A program made the position numbers and the translations under genes. A DNA stretch of 5,859 nt from Candidatus Methanophagales archaeon ANME-1-THS (lineage in GTDB: Archaea; Halobacteriota; Syntropharchaeia; Alkanophagales; Methanospirareceae), in NCBI GenBank assembly GCA_004212135.1, contig RXIE01000023.1, forward strand, positions 1 through 5,859. The letters run 5' to 3'. This document shows, in pieces, positions 1 through 5,653 of the stretch (its first letter is position 1; each line of letters begins with the position of its first letter). Under the pieces are notes generated by a model. That model saw only the letters and a list, made by a program, of their open reading frames with translations, was not told where the DNA came from and searched no databases.

Positions 1-690
1 TAAGGATATAAGCTTGGTCATTCGATAATTATAGCCCAAACTGGTATGCACGTACTTCTCGCTCTGCCCGTGATTGATGATCAGTCTCAATTTCTTCTCT
101 AACTCCTTGGTATCGGTCGTGACCATGCCTCCCTCGCCGGTCGTCATGTTCTTCGTGGCATAGAATGAGAAGCAGCCAACAGCCCCAAAACTGCCCACTT
201 TTTGTCCTTTATAATCCGCTCCGTGCGCCTGTGCGCAGTCCTCAACGAGCAACAGGCTATGATCCTCGCAAATCTCCTGCAGCGCCTTCACATCGAACGG
301 ATGCCCGAAGAGGTGCACGCCGATAACCGCCTTCGTTCGCGCCTTGATCTTCTCCAGCACATCCGCGGGATCTATCGCAAAGGTCTTCTCATCCACATCG
401 GCAAAAACCGGTCGTGCATTCTGAAATAATACCGCATTCGCGGGCGCTATAAACGTGAAATCGGGTACGATTACTTCATCACCCGGTTGTATATCCAGGA
501 TTTTTAACGCGATATCCAGGGCTGTCGTGCCGTTTGTGGTGCTCACCGCACATCGTGTTCCTATGTACGCTGCAAATGCCGTCTCGAATTGGTGCACCAC
601 CTCCCCGCTCGCGAGCAGCCCTGAGGTTAATACCTCGCTCACCTTCTTAATCTCCTCTTCGTCTAAAAGCGGCTTTACAATTGGTATCAT
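1..690 (-). CDS. DegT/DnrJ/EryC1/StrS-family PLP-dependent sugar aminotransferase (C-terminus cut by window edge)
   Basis: The frame stays open from ATG at 690 to the window edge and gives 230 residues of a family usually about 360-400 long, so the C-terminal third is missing. Fold-type I aminotransferase landmarks appear in order: TTNGTTAL (51-58, cofactor phosphate region), PDFTF (76-80), VEDCAQAHGA (149-158, with Asp151 expected to contact the pyridine nitrogen), and SFYATKNMTTGEGG (175-188), in which Lys180 is the expected Schiff-base lysine. GYNYRMT (219-225) is the conserved Asn/Arg segment of the family. Such enzymes transfer an amino group from glutamate or glutamine to a nucleotide-linked keto-sugar in the cytoplasm. 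The exact sugar cannot be read from the sequence. The start is supported by GGAGGT seven bases upstream and by the 3-nt gap after the epimerase stop, which imply co-transcription with the epimerase and GlmU-like genes. Family assignment is very secure; substrate is open. Confidence 0.95.
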   Translation of the reverse strand, partial: MIPIVKPLLDEEEIKKVSEVLTSGLLASGEVVHQFETAFAAYIGTRCAVSTTNGTTALDIALKILDIQPGDEVIVPDFTFIAPANAVLFQNARPVFADVDEKTFAIDPADVLEKIKARTKAVIGVHLFGHPFDVKALQEICEDHSLLLVEDCAQAHGADYKGQKVGSFGAVGCFSFYATKNMTTGEGGMVTTDTKELEKKLRLIINHGQSEKYVHTSLGYNYRMTKLISL

Positions 691-693
691 TGG

Positions 694-1623
694 CTAAACC
701 TCCGGTTTAAAATACCCGATTGTCTCTGTTAGCCCCTTCTCCAGATCAAATCGTGGTCTATAATTCAATTCCTTCTCAGCTCGTGCAATGGATGCGAGCG
801 AATGTTTGATCTCGCCGGGCCTCTCGGGTTCATAGACTGGCTCAAGGTTCTTCCCCGCCATCTCGATAATCTTATCCGCGAGCTCATTTATGCTTATGCT
901 CTTACCAGAAGCGATATTGAGAACTCCTGCTCCTCGTTCGGCTGCCTGTATATTGGCAGTAACCACGTCCTGTACGAAGATGAAATCCCGTGTTTGAGTG
1001 CCATCACCATAAATGATGGGGGGCTTGTTTGCCAGCACGCGGGTGATGAACCGCGGTATGACCGCTGCATACTCAGAAGAAGGGTCTTGCTTCGGTCCGT
1101 AGACATTAAAGTATCTCAGGCATACGGTCTTTAGTCCATAAACCTCGGAAAAGGTGGTGCAATACTGCTCTCCCGTGAGCTTTGATACGGCATACGGCGA
1201 TTTTGGATCGGGTTTTATATCCTCCCGGATTGGCAGTTCGGACGTATCGCCGTACACTGCGCATGAGGATGCATAAACGACCTTCTCGACGTCGCACTCC
1301 TTCCCGGCCACCAACACATTCAACGTGCCATTCACGTTCACCTCATTGGTTACCAGAGGATTCTCAACCGATTTCTGCACGGAAGGAATTGCCGCCTGGT
1401 GAAAGACGCACTCTGCACCCTTAAGTAACTCAGTTAAGAGGTTGCGATCGGTTATGCTTCCGTGTATAAAGGTGAGCTTCTTTCTGCCCCTGAACGCCTT
1501 GAGATTCTCGAGCGTTCCTGTGGAGAGGTCATCGAGCACACTCACTTCATGCTCCTCTTCTAAGAGCTTTTCAACCAGATTCGAACCAATGAAGCCCGCA
1601 CCACCGGTCACTATCGCGTTCAT
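694..1623 (-). CDS. NAD-dependent UDP-hexose / UDP-N-acetylhexosamine 4-epimerase (extended SDR, GalE/WbpP-like)
   Basis: This 309-residue protein has the extended short-chain dehydrogenase fold and probably interconverts UDP-GlcNAc and UDP-GalNAc (or UDP-Glc and UDP-Gal) through a 4-keto intermediate on bound NAD. Visible features are the Rossmann motif GGAGFIG (7-13), Asp31 after the second strand, the catalytic Ser120 in SSCAVYG, Tyr144 and Lys148 in SPYAVSK, and the RYFNVYGPKQ substrate segment (170-179). The position matching E. coli GalE Tyr299 falls in GEIKHSLAS and is Ser275. In this family a small residue there permits N-acetylated sugars, as in WbpP. The serine-cysteine pair at 120-121 lacks the acidic residues of 4,6-dehydratases, arguing for epimerase. 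The start at 1623 is chosen because the protein then begins MNAIVTGGAG and forms an ATGA overlap with the upstream stop. An in-frame ATG at 1659 would add 12 residues before the dinucleotide fold and has no ribosome site. Fold is certain; substrate is inferred. Confidence 0.93.
   Translation of the reverse strand: MNAIVTGGAGFIGSNLVEKLLEEEHEVSVLDDLSTGTLENLKAFRGRKKLTFIHGSITDRNLLTELLKGAECVFHQAAIPSVQKSVENPLVTNEVNVNGTLNVLVAGKECDVEKVVYASSCAVYGDTSELPIREDIKPDPKSPYAVSKLTGEQYCTTFSEVYGLKTVCLRYFNVYGPKQDPSSEYAAVIPRFITRVLANKPPIIYGDGTQTRDFIFVQDVVTANIQAAERGAGVLNIASGKSISINELADKIIEMAGKNLEPVYEPERPGEIKHSLASIARAEKELNYRPRFDLEKGLTETIGYFKPEV
698..703 (-). promoter_or_regulatory. Shine-Dalgarno of the DegT-family gene, inside the epimerase 3' end
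   Basis: The minus strand reads GGAGGT seven bases before the ATG at 690. It overlaps the last sense codons and ends just before the TAG stop of the upstream epimerase gene. This is the strongest ribosome binding site in the operon. It fixes the aminotransferase start and suggests coupled translation. Confidence 0.75.
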
Positions 1624-2726
1624 ATATCTCGATTGACCAAACTTCCCGCTTCTATCCATTTAGTGCTTGAGATCTTTACCCCGGGATAAATTGAGACATT
1701 TATTCCGGTCTTGACATGGTAGCCTATAACCGCGCCCAACTTTCTCCTGCCGGAATCGATCCGTTTGCCTTTTATGCCCATCTTAACGGGGGCGTCGTCG
1801 AATCGCACATTTGCTATCTTCGTTCCGGCACCTAAATTGCAACCCTCAGCGATGACGGAATCCGCGACATAGTTCAGATGCGGCACCTTCGAGTTTGACA
1901 TCAGGACACTCCGCTTCAAGACCGAAAATTCACCTACCACAGATCGATCTCCTACTACACTTCGCTCCACAATGCAATTCTTTATTTTACACCCGTTTCC
2001 AATGACCGCGGGCTTCCTTATTATCGCGGAGTCCCATAGCTCGGTATTCTCGCCGATGGCGAACCCGATTCGGTCGAGCATGTACAGGTTTGCATCGATA
2101 TACTCCCACGGATACCCGATATCGTTCCAATAGCCCTTCAACGGGATGACCTTGACCTCTGCGTGCTCATTGAGCATCTGGATCGAGTCGGTCAGCTCGT
2201 ATTCACCACGCGCGCTCGCGATTGTCCGTTCTGCGAAATCCACGATCGAAGGAGGGAGATGGTATACCCCTGCATTGACAAATCCACTACCAGATCCCGA
2301 TTTCTCTCGTATTCCCTTTAATCGTCCCCCTTCGAAGATGACCTCACCGTATCGTGAGACATCATTCACCTTGACAATAGCCATCGCATTCTCCGATTCC
2401 ACGAGTTCGTTGAAGTTCGTGACATCGAGGAACAGGTCACCATACATAAGAATGAACTCGTCGTCAATGAAATCTCGGGCTGCAGCCAATGCCGTTGCAG
2501 TTCCTTTGATCAAGCGGTCTTCATACCACCTCAAATCCGGAAGATCGATTTGTTCTTTTAGATACCCCACCACCACCGCGATCTCTTCAATGCCATATCG
2601 TCTGAGCAGCTCAAGCTGGTACTCAATCAAGGGTTTATTGCAAATAGGAAGCAGTGCTTTCGGTTTATAATCAGTGAGCGGCTCTAATCTCTCGCCTTTG
2701 CCAGCCGCCAGTATTATCCCTTTCAT
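1620..2726 (-). CDS. glmU: Archaeal bifunctional sugar-1-phosphate nucleotidylyltransferase / glucosamine-1-phosphate N-acetyltransferase (GlmU-like)
   Basis: This 368-residue two-domain enzyme probably makes UDP-GlcNAc from glucosamine-1-phosphate, acetyl-CoA and UTP. Residues 1 to about 225 are the nucleotidyltransferase domain: LAAGKGERLEPLT (6-18), KPKALLPI (21-28), GTATAL (75-80), YGD with metal-binding Asp97, NAGVY (151-155) and WNDIGYPWEY (200-209). Residues from about 230 form a left-handed beta-helix of hexapeptide repeats. The acetyltransferase region follows, with His283, Tyr286, Asn306 and Lys315. Their spacing matches the catalytic set I recall for Sulfolobus tokodaii ST0452 (His308, Tyr311, Asn331, Lys340). 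The order of activities and the GRRKLGAVIG segment (326-335) separate it from bacterial GlmU. It is about 30 residues shorter than ST0452, mostly before the catalytic histidine, suggesting fewer helix turns. The ATG directly abuts GAGGA, too close for a normal Shine-Dalgarno, so a short-leader or leaderless transcript is possible. Its stop overlaps the epimerase start as ATGA. Confidence 0.93.
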   Translation of the reverse strand: MKGIILAAGKGERLEPLTDYKPKALLPICNKPLIEYQLELLRRYGIEEIAVVVGYLKEQIDLPDLRWYEDRLIKGTATALAAARDFIDDEFILMYGDLFLDVTNFNELVESENAMAIVKVNDVSRYGEVIFEGGRLKGIREKSGSGSGFVNAGVYHLPPSIVDFAERTIASARGEYELTDSIQMLNEHAEVKVIPLKGYWNDIGYPWEYIDANLYMLDRIGFAIGENTELWDSAIIRKPAVIGNGCKIKNCIVERSVVGDRSVVGEFSVLKRSVLMSNSKVPHLNYVADSVIAEGCNLGAGTKIANVRFDDAPVKMGIKGKRIDSGRRKLGAVIGYHVKTGINVSIYPGVKISSTKWIEAGSLVNRDI

Positions 2727-2755
2727 TCCTCGTAGCGTTCACTACTCTTTTGTAC

Positions 2756-2763
2756 TAATAAAT
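2756..2763 (-). promoter_or_regulatory. Candidate archaeal TATA box for the glmU-epimerase-aminotransferase operon
   Basis: The minus strand reads ATTTATTA in the 128-bp gap after glmS. It is centred about 34 bases before the ATG at 2726. With a TATA-to-start-site distance of about 25 bases, the transcript would begin near 2735 with a leader of under ten bases. That fits the absence of a properly spaced Shine-Dalgarno. No strong BRE precedes it, so the box is moderate. It would let the operon be expressed apart from glmS. Confidence 0.4.
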
Positions 2764-2854
2764 GTATCGGTGGTGGTGAGAAAACTGAAAGTGTTCTGTT
2801 GTGTTGATTGTTTGTTGAATTTTGAGCTCATTCTGGCACTTCTTTAAAAGAATT

Positions 2855-4618
2855 TCAGGTCACCGTCACGCACTTTGCCAGATTCCGGGGTTTGTCAGGA
2901 TCAAGGCCCTTATAGACAGCGAGCTGATATGCGAGGACTTGCATCGGTATGATTTGAATGATGGGATTCAGTTCTTCAGCATCAGGAACTTTTATCCAGT
3001 GATCAAAGATCGCTTCATTCTCAGGGGAGACGCCAATGATATAGCCCCCTCTGCTTTTGAGCTCCTCTGCGTTGGACAGGATTTTATTCTTATTGCCATT
3101 TGATACAAAGACAATGCAGGGCACCTCATCCTCAATCAATGCCAGTGTTCCATGCTTGATCTCCCCGCCTGCAAATGCTTCTGCATGGATATATGAGACC
3201 TCTTTTATTTTCAGTGCGGCTTCGAGCGCAGTGGCATACTGTGCACCCCGTCCGATGAGATAGATATCCCGCGTATCACGGAGCATCCGCGCGAGTCTCG
3301 CGAGATAGTCCCGCATAGATCGTGAGGTCAGGTTATAGATATCGAGGTATAAGCCTCCGATCTTCTTCAAGCCTTCTTCATATTTACCAGCAAGTGCGTA
3401 GGCGAGCAAATCCATCAGGACGACTTGCGAGGTGTATGTCTTGGTTGAGAGGACGCATATCTCAGGTCCACTGTTCATGAACAACTGGCTATCGCTCTCC
3501 CGTGCTAAGATCGACCCGTCTCGGTTAACGATGCCCACCACGGTGCTCCCCCTCCGCTTCGCGGCACTCACCGCATCGAGCACATCCGCGGTCTCGCCCG
3601 ACTGTGAGACGGCGAATACCAGCGTTTTATCGGTTAAAAAGTGCTCGTAATGCTCAAATTCGGAGGCTAATGCTACATTGACATGCAGCTTCGCGGTTTT
3701 TGAGAACATATAACTGCCTGCCAGACACGCATGGTAACTCGACCCACAGCCAACGAAGAAGGTGCCAATCGCATGGTGCATCTTGTCACATATCCCCTGG
3801 ATGACTTCTTCATCCTGCTGCAACGCTCGGAGTATCGTCTCATCCTGCTCACTGATCTCCTTGAGCATGAGGTGCTCAAATTCGCCACGCTCTACTCCTT
3901 CAGCGCTGCATTTTACCCGGTCAACTGGTCGCTTCACAAATCGATCTTCCGCTAAATTGTAGATCCGGAGACCACGCGCAGCATCTGCGAAGAAGACATC
4001 CTCACTCTTGAGATACACCACTTTATTTGTCCATTCTAAGAATGCAAGCACATCTGAAGCGGGAAGGAAGCCATCGTCCGAGATACCGAGCGTGAGTGAG
4101 CGTGACCCTTTCCTCGCACCTGCTATCTTCTGCTCGCCGCGTTTCAGTGCGAGGATCGTATAACTGCCTTCAAGCATCCTCAGGGCATGGATAACCGCCT
4201 CTTCGAAGCTGAACCCTTCCGCGGTGAACTCCTCGATCAGATGTGGCACGACCTCAGAATCAGTTTCTGATCTAAAGACATGCCCCTTTCCCATCAGTTT
4301 TGCCTTGAGTTCGCGATAATTCTCTATGATCCCGTTATGGACGATCACGATCTCATTATGGCAATCTGAATGGGGATGCGCATTCTCCTTTGATACCCTG
4401 CCATGGGTAGCCCACCGCACGTGCGCAATCCCTATCGGTCCTTCAAATTCTTCGAATTGGATCTCCTGTAATTTGCCCACATCCTTCTGGATACACAACT
4501 CCTCTGAGAGGATTGCTATCCCAGCGGAATCGTACCCCCGGTACTCTAACTTTGCCAGGCCGTTCCGTAGAATTGGGAAGGCATTTCTTTTTCCGATATA
4601 CCCGATAATTCCGCACAT
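2855..4618 (-). CDS. glmS: Glutamine--fructose-6-phosphate aminotransferase (isomerizing)
   Basis: This 587-residue enzyme converts fructose-6-phosphate and glutamine to glucosamine-6-phosphate, the committed step toward UDP-GlcNAc. The N-terminal glutaminase domain has the nucleophile Cys2 (exposed after removal of Met1), EYRGYDSAG (25-33), HVRWATHG (66-73), HNGIIENY (94-101) and Asp120 in SETDSEV. Two SIS sugar-isomerase domains follow: GCGSSYHA (290-297) and SQSGETADV (338-346) in the first, and ALKIKEVSYIHAEAFAGGE (468-486) with IKHG (487-490) in the second. Lys470, Glu473 and His489 match E. coli Lys485, Glu488 and His504. The C-terminal tail DPDKPRNLAK carries Lys582, equivalent to Lys603. 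E. coli GlmS is 608-609 residues, so the chain is complete. The ATG at 4618 is secure because Cys must be residue 2. No clear Shine-Dalgarno is visible. The tail ends KCVTVT where most homologues end KSVTVE. It leads the nucleotide-sugar block; no GlmM mutase is in view. Confidence 0.97.
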   Translation of the reverse strand: MCGIIGYIGKRNAFPILRNGLAKLEYRGYDSAGIAILSEELCIQKDVGKLQEIQFEEFEGPIGIAHVRWATHGRVSKENAHPHSDCHNEIVIVHNGIIENYRELKAKLMGKGHVFRSETDSEVVPHLIEEFTAEGFSFEEAVIHALRMLEGSYTILALKRGEQKIAGARKGSRSLTLGISDDGFLPASDVLAFLEWTNKVVYLKSEDVFFADAARGLRIYNLAEDRFVKRPVDRVKCSAEGVERGEFEHLMLKEISEQDETILRALQQDEEVIQGICDKMHHAIGTFFVGCGSSYHACLAGSYMFSKTAKLHVNVALASEFEHYEHFLTDKTLVFAVSQSGETADVLDAVSAAKRRGSTVVGIVNRDGSILARESDSQLFMNSGPEICVLSTKTYTSQVVLMDLLAYALAGKYEEGLKKIGGLYLDIYNLTSRSMRDYLARLARMLRDTRDIYLIGRGAQYATALEAALKIKEVSYIHAEAFAGGEIKHGTLALIEDEVPCIVFVSNGNKNKILSNAEELKSRGGYIIGVSPENEAIFDHWIKVPDAEELNPIIQIIPMQVLAYQLAVYKGLDPDKPRNLAKCVTVT

Positions 4619-4629
4619 TTCGTGATTGG

Positions 4630-4641
4630 GCGCTATGGCGC
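4630..4641. repeat. Short GCGC inverted repeat between the glmS promoter and start codon
   Basis: GCGC-TATG-GCGC lies 12-23 bases before the glmS ATG. It overlaps the stretch where the start site predicted from the TATA box would fall. A 4-bp arm may occur by chance, so an operator role is only a possibility. Confidence 0.2.
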
Positions 4642-4650
4642 TTTATCAGG

Positions 4651-4658
4651 ATTTATTT
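4651..4658 (-). promoter_or_regulatory. Candidate TATA box of glmS
   Basis: The minus strand reads AAATAAAT, centred about 36 bases before the glmS ATG. This predicts a start site near 4629 and a leader of about ten bases, in line with the missing Shine-Dalgarno. The bases just upstream (ACCGA) form one arm of the inverted repeat at 4657-4672. Confidence 0.45.
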
Positions 4659-4672
4659 CGGTACGAACCGAA
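4657..4672. promoter_or_regulatory. 16-bp inverted repeat overlapping the glmS BRE/TATA (candidate operator)
   Basis: TTCGGT-ACGA-ACCGAA is a perfect 6-bp inverted repeat with a 4-base spacer. It overlaps the BRE side of the predicted glmS TATA box. The hexamer CGAACC occurs at 4664, 4669 and 4683 in the same 25-bp stretch. A protein bound here would compete with TBP/TFB at glmS. The divergent winged-helix gene is an obvious but untested candidate regulator. Confidence 0.4.
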
Positions 4673-4706
4673 CCTGAATCAACGAACCATAGATTAGATA
4701 TCGCGG

Positions 4707-4714
4707 TATAAAAA
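4707..4714 (+). promoter_or_regulatory. TATA box for the rightward winged-helix gene
   Basis: TATAAAAA lies about 66 bases before the GTG at 4776. With about 25 bases from TATA centre to start site, transcription would begin near 4735. That leaves a leader of about 40-55 bases, which contains the two hairpins at 4741-4775. Confidence 0.55.
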
Positions 4715-4740
4715 GGGCTAAGGGCTTGGAATTAGAACGA

Positions 4741-4775
4741 GAGGTAAGAACCTCAGGTCAGTATGCTAAATACTG
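4741..4775 (+). promoter_or_regulatory. Two tandem leader hairpins before the winged-helix gene
   Basis: GAGGT-AAGA-ACCTC (4741-4754) and CAGTAT-GCTAA-ATACTG (4759-4775) are two perfect inverted repeats separated by four bases. In RNA the second can extend by two G-U pairs. Both fall between the predicted start site and the start codon. The first buries a GAGGT that resembles a Shine-Dalgarno. Structure by pairing is seen; any regulatory role is inferred. Confidence 0.4.
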
Positions 4776-5054
4776 GTGCATTTAAAAAGGATGGGACAAA
4801 ACGAGTTAGTACAATCCCAGCGACGAATGATGACGCAGGATACAAACGCTCTCGTGCACCGGAAATTGGAACGAATTCTTCGTATCCTTGAAGACCAGCG
4901 TCTCCATTCGATCACCGAGATGGTCGAACGTGTGCACCTTTCGGCGGAACAAGTCGCGTTCTTATTTCGGTTCTTAGCTGCTTATTCCTTTATCCGGTAC
5001 AATGAGCAGGATGAAACGGCTATCATCTCGACTGAGCTCTTAGCACTCAAATGA
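4776..5054 (+). CDS. Small winged-helix DNA-binding protein (hypothetical archaeal regulator)
   Basis: The 92-residue product has a basic, unstructured-looking N-terminus (1-28) followed by a compact winged-helix pattern. Helix 1 is HRKLERILRILED (28-40), helix 2 is SITEMVERV (45-53), a turn at HLS leads to the recognition helix AEQVAFLFRFLAAYSFI (57-73), and the wing is RYNEQDETAIIST (74-86). The hydrophobic spacing resembles small archaeal winged-helix proteins of unknown target; I cannot name a characterised homologue. The start is uncertain. GTG 4776 is the longest, ATG 4791 follows AAAAAGG with no spacing, and ATG 4827 lies nearer the folded domain; none has a well-placed ribosome site. 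The gene is divergent from glmS and shares its control region, so regulation of glmS or of itself is possible. Its last 8 bases overlap the convergent gene at 5047. Confidence 0.72.
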   Translation: MHLKRMGQNELVQSQRRMMTQDTNALVHRKLERILRILEDQRLHSITEMVERVHLSAEQVAFLFRFLAAYSFIRYNEQDETAIISTELLALK

Positions 5055-5328
5055 GTAAGAGTTCGCTCATCTTCTGATAGTCACGCAAGAATTCTTCCCC
5101 TTTATCCGTCGTCTTGTATCCGAGTCGTGAATTCTCGATCAGGCCTTTCTCTTCCAGGTAGGCGAGATACCTTTTTACCCGTTTGAAATTGAGATTCGCC
5201 TTATATACAATCTCGGTTTTCCCTACACCGCCTCGTGCAATAGAAAGGACCTCAACCATTATCTCTAATCTGCCTCTGCGCTCCTTCACGCTATCATTAC
5301 GTGCTTCTTCCATTGATAGTGGACTCAC
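5047..5328 (-). CDS. Winged-helix transcriptional regulator, HTH_45/Sso10a-like
   Basis: This 93-residue protein matches the pattern of small archaeal HTH_45/Sso10a-like DNA-binding proteins. It has helix 1 RRGRLEIMVEVLSIAR (17-32), helix 2 GKTEIVYKA (36-44), recognition helix NFKRVKRYLAYLEEKG (47-62), a wing LIENSRLGYKTTDKG (63-77) and a C-terminal helix EEFLRDYQKMSEL (78-90) that in relatives forms a dimer coiled coil. The signature run KANLNFKRVKRYL followed by GYKTTDKGEEFL is characteristic. It probably binds DNA as a dimer; targets are unknown. GTG 5328 is the longest start. ATG 5313 is an equal alternative, with GGTGA about 13 bases upstream, and would drop five residues. It converges with the gene ending at 5054 and overlaps it by 8 bases. 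Candidate TATA boxes lie near 5396 and 5471. Confidence 0.85.
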   Translation of the reverse strand: MSPLSMEEARNDSVKERRGRLEIMVEVLSIARGGVGKTEIVYKANLNFKRVKRYLAYLEEKGLIENSRLGYKTTDKGEEFLRDYQKMSELLLI

Positions 5329-5375
5329 CGTACTTAGAGGGCGATTTACTCGTGGGTGTATCCGTAAGGAGATCG

Positions 5376-5409
5376 AAACCCGGAACTGCTGGACCCTTTT
5401 ATCCGGTTT
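5376..5409 (-). promoter_or_regulatory. TATA-like site flanked by inverted-repeat arms upstream of the HTH_45-like gene
   Basis: AAACCCGGA (5376-5384) and TCCGGTTT (5402-5409) pair with one bulged C. Between them the minus strand reads GATAAAAGG (5395-5403), a TATA-like site. A transcript from it would start near 5374, at the distal arm, leaving about 46-60 bases to the start codon. The layout fits an operator that could autoregulate the winged-helix gene, but this is inference from position alone. Confidence 0.3.
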
Positions 5410-5470
5410 ATTTCTCTTTCCCGACCTCGAATACCAGGCCAGATAACGAGAGATACATACGAAGCGGAGG

Positions 5471-5485
5471 TATATAAACTTTGTG
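5471..5485 (-). promoter_or_regulatory. Near-consensus archaeal promoter (BRE plus TTTATATA), minus strand
   Basis: The minus strand reads CACAAAG then TTTATATA, the textbook purine BRE plus TATA arrangement. The predicted start site is near 5449. The first sizeable downstream gene is the winged-helix gene, over 120 bases away, so this would give a long leader or a separate small transcript. The plus strand reads GGAGG then TATATAAA, so rightward use cannot be excluded, though its BRE is weaker. Confidence 0.5.
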
Positions 5486-5615
5486 GCTCTCCTTCCACTG
5501 GAATGCGGTAGTCTTCGAGCTGAGCAGGAGCGGTACCCTGATCTTTGCGTAGACCATAGTGGTACTTCGGGCTGGTTTTATGCTCTTATGCGCTATTATC
5601 TCATCAGTCATGGCG

Positions 5616-5627
5616 AGGGCATGCCCT
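5616..5627. repeat. 12-bp perfect palindrome
   Basis: AGGGCATGCCCT is self-complementary with no spacer, in the gene-poor stretch. It could be a protein binding site. It is not followed by a T-run and so is not a terminator by appearance. Confidence 0.3.
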
Positions 5628-5653
5628 TCACTTCACAGCTTGTCATCTTCGGC

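Noticed and set aside
802..1134. 110-codon plus-strand frame opposite the epimerase gene
   Set aside because: It is a complement of well-matched epimerase codons and has no promoter, ribosome site or family signal.
2146..2670. 174-codon plus-strand frame opposite glmU
   Set aside because: It is a serine-rich shadow of the secure GlmU-like coding sequence on the other strand, without a start signal.
2840..2852. TTCTTT-A-AAAGAA inverted repeat after the glmS stop as a terminator
   Set aside because: The arms are all A/T except one pair and the loop is a single base, so no stable hairpin forms. It may just be AT-rich spacer.
4619..4706. glmS ribozyme or other riboswitch in front of glmS
   Set aside because: The predicted leader is only about ten bases and the gap to the divergent promoter is too short. 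No conserved ribozyme core is visible.
4763..4891. 42-codon plus-strand frame with AGGT four bases before its ATG, overlapping the winged-helix gene
   Set aside because: The product is low in hydrophobic residues with no recognisable fold, and its ATG sits in a hairpin. The overlapping winged-helix frame is far more protein-like.
5408..5611. 67-codon minus-strand open frame
   Set aside because: It spans the strong TATA element at 5471-5478, has no ribosome site, and its residue pattern shows no fold or family I recognise.
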